Assembly: GCA_964614695.1 (NCBI GenBank)
Contig: CAZTMB010000158.1
Span: 1 to 5,376 of the forward strand
Reading direction: 5' to 3'
From: VGXO01 sp964614695
GTDB lineage: Bacteria > Planctomycetota > Phycisphaerae > Phycisphaerales > SM1A02
DNA length: 5,376 nt
Position numbers and translations under genes: made by a program. Below are positions 1 to 5,376 of this stretch, one piece after another (position 1 is the stretch's first letter; every line of letters starts with the position of its first letter). Under the pieces are notes generated by a model that did no database searches, was not told the origin of the DNA, and worked only from the letters and a program-made list of their open reading frames with translations.

Positions 1-314
1 AGATGAAACACCTCCTCGAGCGGCTGCATCGACGTGTCCGCCGCGCCGCTCGACAGGCTCTCGAAGAAGGGCGCCATCTCGCGCTGCCAGCGGCCATTGA
101 CCTCCTCCGACTGCATGCCGCGCACCGCCGCCTCGAAGTCGGGCGTCTCGCAGTAGCCCACCAGCAGCCCGTCGTCGCGCAGGAAGAGCGAGTAGTTCCG
201 CCATCCGTGCCGAGAGAGCGCCGCGAGCATCTCGGGCCAGACCGCGCGGTGCCTCTCGCGATACTCCTCGAGCCGGTCCGCCTTCACCTTGAGCAGGAAG
301 CAGACTCGCTTCAT
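1..314 (-). CDS. rhaM: L-rhamnose mutarotase RhaM (3' end cut by window edge)
   Basis: This small cytoplasmic enzyme interconverts the alpha and beta anomers of L-rhamnopyranose, supplying the form used by the isomerase. The frame reads from an ATG at 314 to the window edge without a stop: 104 complete codons, then a partial CTN (Leu). The product starts MKRVCFLLKV and reaches LEEVFHL, which matches the usual end of the family (104-112 residues, ending VFHL/VFYL plus one to three residues), so only the last residues and the stop are missing. Tyr18, His22 (in EEYRERH), Trp26-Pro27-Glu28 and Trp76 fall at the same positions as in E. coli RhaM as I remember it. The second Trp of the E. coli RWW motif is Gln77 here. 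The start is supported by a strong AAGGAGA 7 nt upstream. It is the last visible operon gene, 40 nt after rhaD. Family assignment is firm; the exact C-terminus is unseen. Confidence 0.93.
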   Translation of the reverse strand, partial: MKRVCFLLKVKADRLEEYRERHRAVWPEMLAALSRHGWRNYSLFLRDDGLLVGYCETPDFEAAVRGMQSEEVNGRWQREMAPFFESLSSGAADTSMQPLEEVFH

Positions 315-354
315 CGATCGATCTCCTTCGCGATCGCTCCGTGGAGCCTCCACC
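315..354 (-). promoter_or_regulatory. rhaD-rhaM spacer with possible hairpin exposing the rhaM RBS
   Basis: This 40-nt spacer is the only non-overlapping gene junction seen in the operon. Two copies of the self-complementary hexamer CGATCG (315-320 and 331-336) flank the 10-nt segment that contains the rhaM Shine-Dalgarno. In the mRNA they could pair as a perfect 6-bp stem with the Shine-Dalgarno in the loop, directly against the AUG. A second weak inverted repeat (GTGGAG/CTCCAC, 341-353) has a 1-nt centre, so only about 4 bp could pair. There is no U-tract, so nothing resembles an intrinsic terminator, and rhaM is probably cotranscribed with rhaD. CGATCG is common throughout this DNA, so the hairpin may be chance. 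Confidence 0.35.
322..328 (-). promoter_or_regulatory. Shine-Dalgarno of rhaM
   Basis: The minus strand reads AAGGAGA here, with 7 nt to the ATG at 314. This near-consensus site fixes the rhaM start. It is the best ribosome binding site in the window, which fits rhaM being the one gene not coupled to its neighbour by a 4-bp overlap. Confidence 0.85.
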
Positions 355-2541
355 TCATCGCACGAACGCGTCCGCGAGCCCGCCGTCGACGTGCAGCACC
401 TGACCGGTCGTGCGCGACGACTCCGGCCCGGCGAGGAAGCGGATCGCCTCGGCCTGGTCGCGCGGCGAGATCGTCGCCTTGAGGAGCGTCCGTTCGGCGT
501 AGAAGCGCCCGAGCCGCGCGACGAGCTCCTCGTCGCCCATCGACTCGTGGTGCTCGATCGCGTACTTGCGCAGGCTCGCAAGCACCCGCTCCCGCGGGAA
601 CATCGTGCTGCCTTCGATGACCGTCGCCGGGGCCACCGCGTTCACGCGCACCAGCGGCGCGAGCGTGACCGCGAGGCTGCGCACCAGATGGTTCGCCGCG
701 GCCTTCGAGGCGTCGTAGGCGGTCGAGCCCTTCTTCGACACCACCGCGTTGACGCTCGTGGTCACCACGATCGAAGCCGGCAGCGCCTGCGCCGCGAAGA
801 CCGACGCGACCTCCTCCGCGAGGATCGCCGGCGCGAGCACGTTGACGTCGAAGGTGCGCCGGAACGACTCGTCTCCGATGCGGCCGTCGGGGCCGGGCGT
901 CGGGAAGAGCCCCGCGGTCACGATCAGCTCGTCGAGACCGCCGTAGGCGAGGATCGCCTCGCCGATCGCGTGCCGCACCGCGGCACGGTCGGTCGCATCG
1001 AAGCCAAGCGCCGTCGCCGGCCCGCATCCGGAGATCCCGCTGCCGGCGACGCCGATGCCGCGGCCGGTCTTCGCCAGCACCGCCTCGGCGGTCGACTCCG
1101 CCAGCGACGCGTCGCGATCCGCGACGACGATCGAGGCGTCGTCGTCGACGAAGCGCAGCGCCGTCGCACGGCCGATGCCCGATCCGCCGCCGACGATCAT
1201 CGAGGCGTGCCCCGCGAGCGCCTTGGGCTTGGGCATGCGCTGCAACTTCGCCTCCTCGAGCGCCCAGTACTCGATGTCGAAGGCCTCCTGCCGCGGCAGC
1301 GCCTGGTAGCCGCCGATCGACTCGGCGCCGCGCATCACCTCGATCGCGCCCCGGTAGAACTCCGCGGTCGTGCGGCTCTCCGACTTGCTCGAGCCCCACG
1401 CGATCATCCCGAGGCCGGGAATGAGGATCACCGTCGGCTCGGGGGCCCGCATCGCGGGGCTGTCGGGATGCCGGCATGCCGCGTAGTAGGCCTCGTAGTC
1501 GGCGACGTACGCCGCGAGCCCGGCGTCGAGCCGCTCCTTCAAGGTCTCGACGCTCTCGCGGTGCGGATCGAACTCGACGAAGAGGGGCCGGATCTTGGTG
1601 CGCAGGAAATGGTCGGGGCAGCTCGTGCCGAGCGCCGCGAGCCGCGCCGCATCCCTGCTGCCGACGAAGCGGAGCGTCTCCGCATCCCACTCGACGGTCG
1701 CGATCATCGAACGGCGGCTCGACACGCGCCCGCGCAGCCACGGCAGCGTCTCGACCAGCACGCGCCGTCGCACGTCCTCGGCCGCGGCGGAGACCTTCTC
1801 GCCGCCGAAGGTGTTCGCACCACGGTCATGATCGGCGAGATACGCCGCCGCACGCTCGATGAGATCGAGGCTGCGGTCGTAGCAGGCCCGATCATCGTCG
1901 TGCCAGTTGATGAGCCCGTGCTGCGCGAGGATCGCGCCGGCCGCATCCGGATGCGCCTCGCAGCCGGCCTCGAGCGCGAGGCCGAGCTCGAAGCCAGGCC
2001 GCATCCAGGGCAGCCAGAAGACCTCGTCGCCGTAGACCTCCCGCGCGGCCTCCTCGCCGCGCACGCATGCGGCAAGCGCGATCACCGAGACCGGATGCGT
2101 GTGGTCGACGTGCCGATGCGGCACGAAGGCGTGAAGCGGCGTGTCGATCGAGCTCGCGCGAGGATTGAGGTTCCAGACGCAATGGCGATACGCCTCGACC
2201 ATCGCGTCCTCCGCGGGGCTCTTGAGCCCGCGATCGGGCCGCGCTGCGTAGACGGCCTTGAGCGCCTCGAGCTTCTCCATCGAGAGCGAGGCGAAGAACT
2301 CCCGGCCCGCGGTGCGCAGGTCGCCGCCGGAGCCCTTCACCCACAGCACCTGCTCGCGGCGACCGGTGAGCGGATCGGTCGAGTCGATCTTCGACGAGGT
2401 GTTGCCGCCGCCGGTGTTGGTGATGCGCTGATCGCTTCCGAGGCGGTTCGATCGGTAGACGAGCCGTGCGACGGGATCGAGGCTCGCCGCTTCGGTGTCG
2501 TTCCAGGTTCGCGCGACGAAGGAGGTTCGGGTCGTGGTCAT
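355..2541 (-). CDS. rhaD: Bifunctional rhamnulose-1-phosphate aldolase / lactaldehyde dehydrogenase (RhaD, also called RhaEW)
   Basis: This 728-residue fusion should cleave L-rhamnulose-1-phosphate to DHAP and L-lactaldehyde, then oxidise the lactaldehyde to L-lactate. The N-terminal class II aldolase part shows the phosphate-binding GGGNTSSK (44-51) and KGSGGDL (69-75), and likely zinc ligands His147 and His149 (in HTHP) and His208 (in QHG). A middle segment (about 290-440) has the block GTSCPDHFLRTK and the block IPGLGM, typical of this family. The C-terminal short-chain dehydrogenase (about 445-728) shows GGGSGIG (451-457), Asp475 ending strand 2 (favouring NAD+ over NADP+), Asn567, Ser596, YDASK with Tyr609 and Lys613, and the terminal VDGG (718-721). 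A Gly/Ser-rich stretch (about 495-513) is longer than in ordinary SDRs, and the usual NNAG is VTAG (541-544). The ATG at 2541 overlaps the rhaB stop by 4 bp (ATGA); no strong Shine-Dalgarno precedes it. Length and both catalytic sets look intact. Substrate is inferred from family and operon. Confidence 0.94.
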   Translation of the reverse strand: MTTTRTSFVARTWNDTEAASLDPVARLVYRSNRLGSDQRITNTGGGNTSSKIDSTDPLTGRREQVLWVKGSGGDLRTAGREFFASLSMEKLEALKAVYAARPDRGLKSPAEDAMVEAYRHCVWNLNPRASSIDTPLHAFVPHRHVDHTHPVSVIALAACVRGEEAAREVYGDEVFWLPWMRPGFELGLALEAGCEAHPDAAGAILAQHGLINWHDDDRACYDRSLDLIERAAAYLADHDRGANTFGGEKVSAAAEDVRRRVLVETLPWLRGRVSSRRSMIATVEWDAETLRFVGSRDAARLAALGTSCPDHFLRTKIRPLFVEFDPHRESVETLKERLDAGLAAYVADYEAYYAACRHPDSPAMRAPEPTVILIPGLGMIAWGSSKSESRTTAEFYRGAIEVMRGAESIGGYQALPRQEAFDIEYWALEEAKLQRMPKPKALAGHASMIVGGGSGIGRATALRFVDDDASIVVADRDASLAESTAEAVLAKTGRGIGVAGSGISGCGPATALGFDATDRAAVRHAIGEAILAYGGLDELIVTAGLFPTPGPDGRIGDESFRRTFDVNVLAPAILAEEVASVFAAQALPASIVVTTSVNAVVSKKGSTAYDASKAAANHLVRSLAVTLAPLVRVNAVAPATVIEGSTMFPRERVLASLRKYAIEHHESMGDEELVARLGRFYAERTLLKATISPRDQAEAIRFLAGPESSRTTGQVLHVDGGLADAFVR
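2538..2541 (-). other. rhaB-rhaD ATGA start/stop overlap
   Basis: The rhaD start ATG (2541-2539) shares bases with the rhaB stop TGA (2540-2538). No convincing Shine-Dalgarno lies just upstream on the minus strand (only weak GAGAA), so rhaD translation probably depends on ribosomes terminating on rhaB. This is inference from the arrangement. Confidence 0.8.
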
Positions 2542-4097
2542 GGTTCTCGCAGGTCGGAGCGGGTTCGGTCGCGGGCCGCCTCGAGCCGGCCGCGCGCTTC
2601 ATCGATGGACTCGCCCAAGGATCCGGTCGGTTCGAGGCGCAAGGGGCCATCATCGCCGATCGTCGAGGCGAGTCGACGCACTTCTTGCGCGGCCTCGGCT
2701 CCCACGGCGCCACCGAGCGCCGCATGCTGGACGAGGGCGTTGCCGATCGCGGTCGCCTCGGTCGAGCCGAGGACGACCGGCACGTGCGCAGCCTCGGCGA
2801 TCAGCCGATCGAGCAGCCGGTTCGCGACGCCGCCGCCGACGATCGCGATCCGCGCGAGCGGCGTGCCCGCGACCGCGGCGACACGTCGCGCCGCGTCGGC
2901 GGTCGCGATCGCGAGGCTGTCGAGGATCGTTCGCACGATCGCCGCATCGCGCTCGGGCCTCGGCTCGCCATGCTCGCGGCACCACGCCCGCACGCGGTCG
3001 GGCATGTCGAGGCCGGGCGCGGCGAAGCGCGGATCGTCGGGATCGATCACGCTTCGGAACGCGGGCTCGGTCTCGGCCGCCGCCGCAAGGTCCGACCACG
3101 AACTCGCACGGCCTTCGGCTTCGAAGCGACGTCGGCACTCCTGAAGGATCCACAAGCCCGCGACGTTGCGCAGAAGCCGCGTCGCGCCGTGCGCGCCGGG
3201 CTCATTGGTGAGGCCGGCTTCCATCGCCGCTCGGTTGCGAATGGGCCGCGCGATCTCCACGCCGACGAGCGACCACGTGCCGCTCGAGACGTAGACGTCG
3301 CCGGCAGCCTCGATCGGCGCCGCGGCGACGGCGCTCGCGGTGTCGTGGCTCGCGGTCGCGACGATCGCGGTGCCCGAGGCAAGCCCGAGCAGTTCGGCCA
3401 ACACGGGACGCAGCGTGCCGAGCACCGTGCCGGCCGGGACGACCTCGGGCAGGAGGCGGCTCGGCGCCCCGGCGGCCTGCACGAACGAGTCGATCCAGGC
3501 GCCGCGACCGTCGCGCGCCTCCACGTCGAAGCACTGCGTCGTGCCCGCGTTCGTGCGTTCGCCGACGGCGCTGCCGCAGAGCCGCTGCGCGAGCAGGTCG
3601 GGGATCATCAGCAGGCGCTCGGCGCGATCGAGCGGTCTCGCAGGATCCGCCGCATCCGCCGCGAGTTGGTAGAGCGTGTTGAAGGGCTGGAACGCGATGC
3701 CGGTCTGCGCGTAGATCGCGTCGTCCGTGAGTGCGGCGCGAAGCCTCGCCATCGGCGCCTGCGTGCGCGGGTCGCGATACGCCGCGACCGGCGCGACGAG
3801 CGTTCCTTCGCGATCAACGAGGCCATAGTCGACCGCCCAGCTGTCGATGCCGATCGACGCGATCGGCGTTCGATCGCGGGCCGCGACGCGCAGGCCGTCG
3901 AGGACGCCGTTCCAGATCGACTCGAACGGCCACACCCAGCGAAGCCCGTCGCCGCGCGGCACGGGGACCGGGCCGTTCGCGAAGCGATGCAGTTCGCGGA
4001 TCGACTCCACACGATCGTCCGAGACCTTCACCTCGATCACGCGGCCCGACGACGCGCCGAGATCGATCGCCAGATGCCGCTGCACCGCGGGCTTCAC
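2538..4097 (-). CDS. rhaB: Rhamnulokinase RhaB
   Basis: This FGGY-family sugar kinase of 519 residues phosphorylates L-rhamnulose to L-rhamnulose-1-phosphate with ATP in the cytoplasm. The N-terminal actin-like domain shows the phosphate-binding AIDLGASSGR (10-19) and the block GIDSWAVDYGLVD (83-95). The C-terminal domain shows SHDTASAV with the likely catalytic base Asp252, SSGTWSL (271-277), NVAGLWILQECRR (311-323), the nucleotide-site GGGVANRLLDRLIAEA (421-436) and TEATAIGNA (446-454). These are characteristic of RhaB rather than of xylulokinase or glycerol kinase. I chose the GTG at 4097 because it puts AIDLG at the normal distance from the N-terminus, has GGAGG 9 nt upstream, and overlaps the rhaI stop as GTGA. 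The same frame stays open far upstream through rhaI (to 5105), but that part is an Arg-rich shadow. The protein is about 30 residues longer than E. coli RhaB (about 489), mostly a charged C-terminal tail from about 485. Confidence 0.95.
   Translation of the reverse strand: MKPAVQRHLAIDLGASSGRVIEVKVSDDRVESIRELHRFANGPVPVPRGDGLRWVWPFESIWNGVLDGLRVAARDRTPIASIGIDSWAVDYGLVDREGTLVAPVAAYRDPRTQAPMARLRAALTDDAIYAQTGIAFQPFNTLYQLAADAADPARPLDRAERLLMIPDLLAQRLCGSAVGERTNAGTTQCFDVEARDGRGAWIDSFVQAAGAPSRLLPEVVPAGTVLGTLRPVLAELLGLASGTAIVATASHDTASAVAAAPIEAAGDVYVSSGTWSLVGVEIARPIRNRAAMEAGLTNEPGAHGATRLLRNVAGLWILQECRRRFEAEGRASSWSDLAAAAETEPAFRSVIDPDDPRFAAPGLDMPDRVRAWCREHGEPRPERDAAIVRTILDSLAIATADAARRVAAVAGTPLARIAIVGGGVANRLLDRLIAEAAHVPVVLGSTEATAIGNALVQHAALGGAVGAEAAQEVRRLASTIGDDGPLRLEPTGSLGESIDEARGRLEAARDRTRSDLREP
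4094..4097 (-). other. rhaI-rhaB GTGA start/stop overlap
   Basis: The rhaB start GTG (4097-4095) overlaps the rhaI stop TGA (4096-4094). Together with the ATGA overlap downstream, this shows rhaI, rhaB and rhaD are one cotranscribed and probably translationally coupled unit. Confidence 0.85.
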
Positions 4098-5347
4098 GCG
4101 TAGGAGCCTCCGCCGGTCTGCTTGCGCGGCAGCCTCGCCGCCGCCGCCCGCGCCGCGTAGCCGCTCGCGCGACAGGCTTCGAGCGGATCGCCGGGAAGCC
4201 CCTGCTCGGCCCGCCACGCCGCGAGCGTGCTCCGCACGTCGGTCGCGAAGGCGTCCTTCAGGCACTCTTCCGCGCCGACGATGTCGCCGCGAGCCTGCGC
4301 CGCGTCGAGCGAGTCGAGGTCGACGAGCAGCGCCTTCAGGAAGAGCTCCTGCACCGTGCAGACGGTCTGCACCATCGCCTCGACCTTCGGCTTCACGTTG
4401 TGGGACTGGTCGATCATGAACGCGACCGGCGGCGCCTCGTCGCCGGCCTTCGCGGCGTCGCGCTCGAAGCGCACGATCTCGAGGAAGATCCGGAACGCGC
4501 GATAGGGGTCGATCGATCCGGTCGTGAGATCGTCGTCGGCGTAGTGGCGATCGTTGAAGTGGAACCCGCCGAGCATGCCTTCGTCGAGCAGGAACGCGAC
4601 GATCTGCTCGACGTTCTGTCCGGGCAGATGGTGTCCGGTGTCGACGAGCACCTTCGCCCGCGGCCCCGCCTTGCGGGCGAGCACGCAGGCCATGCCCCAG
4701 TCGGCGAGGTCGGTGAAGTAGAACGCCGGTTCGAAGGGCTTGTACTCGAGCAGCATCGCCATCGAGTCGGGCATCGCCTCGTGCACCTCGCGAAGCCCCT
4801 CCTCGAAGCGGCGCTTGCGGCGCCGCACGCACGCCTGCCCGGGATAGTTCACGCCGTCGGCGAACCAGAGCGAAAGCGCGTCCGAGCCGACTTCCTTCGC
4901 GATCGCGATCGACTCGCGCAGGTGATCGATCGCGCGGCGGCGGACTGCGGCGTCCTCGCTCGCGAGCGAGCCGCCGCGGTAGCACTGGTCCTGGAAGAGG
5001 TTGGGGTTGATCGCGCCGATCCGAAGGCCCCGCGCCTTGGCGGCCGCGGCGAGCGTGCGGGCTCCCTCGACGACCGCGTCGCTGCCGCACCCCGGGACAT
5101 CCCACAGGACGTGGATCGCGACCGCCGGGCAGGCCCCGGTCAGCCGGTGCACCTCGGCGGCGTCGTCGAGCTTGTCCTCGGTCGAGAGGGCGGCGGCGTC
5201 CTGCAAGAACTTGCCGAAGCGGGTGCCGGTGTCGGCGAAGCCCCAGGAGGGCAGCTCGATCTCGAGATGGCGAAGGCGGGCGAGGGCTCGCTCGCGGCGA
5301 GCCGGATGCACCTCGAAGCGCGGGGCGTTTCCTGAAACATCGGCCAT
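4094..5347 (-). CDS. rhaI: L-rhamnose isomerase, Pseudomonas stutzeri-like type (RhaI)
   Basis: This 417-residue metal-dependent TIM-barrel enzyme of the xylose-isomerase-like superfamily converts L-rhamnose to L-rhamnulose. It is not the E. coli RhaA family type. Visible blocks are ELPSWGFADTGTRF (31-44), DDAAEVHRLTG (61-71), NPNLFQDQCYRGGS (114-127), LWFADGVNYPGQ (160-171), MLLEYKPFEPAFY (198-210), VDTGHHLPGQN (235-245), GGFHFNDRHYADDD (260-273) and MIDQSHN (311-317). Likely metal and catalytic residues are Glu201, Lys203, Asp236, His239, His263, Asp271 and Asp313. Most lie 18 positions before the P. stutzeri residues I recall (E219, D254, H257, H281, D289). The ATG at 5347 is the first possible start after an in-frame TAG at 5359-5357, so the N-terminus is well bounded. 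No Shine-Dalgarno is visible. It is the first operon gene in view and overlaps rhaB by 4 bp. The family also isomerises other sugars in vitro; the operon points to rhamnose. Confidence 0.96.
   Translation of the reverse strand: MADVSGNAPRFEVHPARRERALARLRHLEIELPSWGFADTGTRFGKFLQDAAALSTEDKLDDAAEVHRLTGACPAVAIHVLWDVPGCGSDAVVEGARTLAAAAKARGLRIGAINPNLFQDQCYRGGSLASEDAAVRRRAIDHLRESIAIAKEVGSDALSLWFADGVNYPGQACVRRRKRRFEEGLREVHEAMPDSMAMLLEYKPFEPAFYFTDLADWGMACVLARKAGPRAKVLVDTGHHLPGQNVEQIVAFLLDEGMLGGFHFNDRHYADDDLTTGSIDPYRAFRIFLEIVRFERDAAKAGDEAPPVAFMIDQSHNVKPKVEAMVQTVCTVQELFLKALLVDLDSLDAAQARGDIVGAEECLKDAFATDVRSTLAAWRAEQGLPGDPLEACRASGYAARAAAARLPRKQTGGGSYA
4107..4111 (-). promoter_or_regulatory. Shine-Dalgarno of rhaB
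   Basis: The minus strand reads GGAGG here, inside the last codons of rhaI and 9 nt before the GTG at 4097. It decides the rhaB start against the long upstream extension of the same open frame. Confidence 0.75.
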
Positions 5348-5376
5348 GGGAGAAGACTACCGGCGTCGCCCACCGC
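5348..5376 (-). promoter_or_regulatory. Partial leader upstream of rhaI
   Basis: These 29 nt are all that is visible before the operon's first gene in view. The minus strand has no purine-rich Shine-Dalgarno; the bases touching the ATG are CTTCTCCC. An in-frame TAG at 5357-5359 bounds the coding region. I see no operator-like inverted repeat. A promoter, if present, is mostly outside the window, and another operon gene could also lie further upstream. Confidence 0.4.

Noticed and set aside
341..353. Inverted repeat GTGGAG-C-CTCCAC as a terminator after rhaD
   Set aside because: The centre is a single base, so only about 4 bp can pair, and no U-tract follows. It also sits right before a well-formed ribosome binding site for rhaM.
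311..1741. A 476-codon minus-strand frame inside rhaD
   Set aside because: It is offset from the rhaD frame, Arg-rich and without motifs, whereas the rhaD frame shows a complete aldolase plus SDR signature without a frameshift.
289..3144. A 951-codon open frame on the plus strand across rhaM, rhaD and part of rhaB
   Set aside because: It is Arg-rich, low in complexity and shows no domain. Over rhaD it lies in register with the sense codons, so it stays open simply because rhaD avoids TTA, CTA and TCA codons. This is a GC-driven shadow.
4098..5105. Upstream extension of the rhaB frame to 5105, giving an 855-residue protein
   Set aside because: The extra N-terminal part is an out-of-frame reading of rhaI. 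The kinase fold begins at residue 9 after the GTG at 4097, which has a GGAGG and a GTGA overlap with rhaI.
2466..5335. Two long plus-strand open frames (2466-4103 and 3731-5335) opposite rhaB and rhaI
   Set aside because: They have the same Arg/Ala/Gly-rich composition without family motifs and lie opposite genes with intact catalytic residues. No convincing ribosome binding sites or promoters support them.
5352..5360. TAGTCT as a -10 element just before rhaI
   Set aside because: It matches the consensus poorly and lies too close to the ATG for a normal leader. No -35 partner can be judged because the window ends at 5376.
5140..5373. A short minus-strand frame starting MGDAGSLLPWPM upstream of and overlapping rhaI
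   Set aside because: It is in a different frame from the isomerase, has no recognisable domain, and overlaps the conserved N-terminus of rhaI.

Overview
The window holds one minus-strand operon for L-rhamnose catabolism and almost nothing else. In transcription order (high to low coordinates) it reads rhaI (L-rhamnose isomerase, Pseudomonas stutzeri-like type), rhaB (rhamnulokinase), rhaD/rhaEW (fused rhamnulose-1-phosphate aldolase and lactaldehyde dehydrogenase) and rhaM (L-rhamnose mutarotase, whose last one to three codons lie beyond the left edge). The DNA is clearly bacterial: genes are tightly packed, two junctions overlap by 4 bp (GTGA and ATGA), and GC is high, roughly 68-70% by eye. 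The tetramer GATC is strikingly common. The phylum cannot be fixed from this window. The isomerase plus fused aldolase/dehydrogenase set occurs in Actinobacteria, Chloroflexi, Planctomycetota, Rhizobiales and Bacilli, among others. A high-GC actinobacterium or planctomycete-like lineage would fit, but this is a guess.

Layout: 5348-5376 is 29 nt of leader upstream of rhaI, with no recognisable Shine-Dalgarno; 4094-5347 is rhaI; 2538-4097 is rhaB; 355-2541 is rhaD; 315-354 is a 40-nt spacer carrying a strong ribosome binding site for rhaM; 1-314 is rhaM. There is no gene-free stretch above 40 nt. No transporter, regulator, glycosidase, tRNA, mobile element, CRISPR array or phage gene is visible.

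Pathway: RhaM equilibrates the anomers of L-rhamnose. RhaI converts L-rhamnose to L-rhamnulose. RhaB phosphorylates it at the expense of ATP. The N-terminal aldolase half of RhaD splits L-rhamnulose-1-phosphate into dihydroxyacetone phosphate and L-lactaldehyde, and the C-terminal short-chain dehydrogenase half is predicted to oxidise the lactaldehyde to L-lactate with NAD+. These four proteins would take intracellular rhamnose to DHAP plus lactate. Uptake and regulation must be encoded outside the window.

I did not find an undescribed biological system here. The points worth a second look are modest: a Gly/Ser-rich insertion in the dehydrogenase domain, a possible hairpin presenting the rhaM ribosome binding site in its loop, the lack of a Shine-Dalgarno before rhaI, and the high density of GATC/CGATCG sites.
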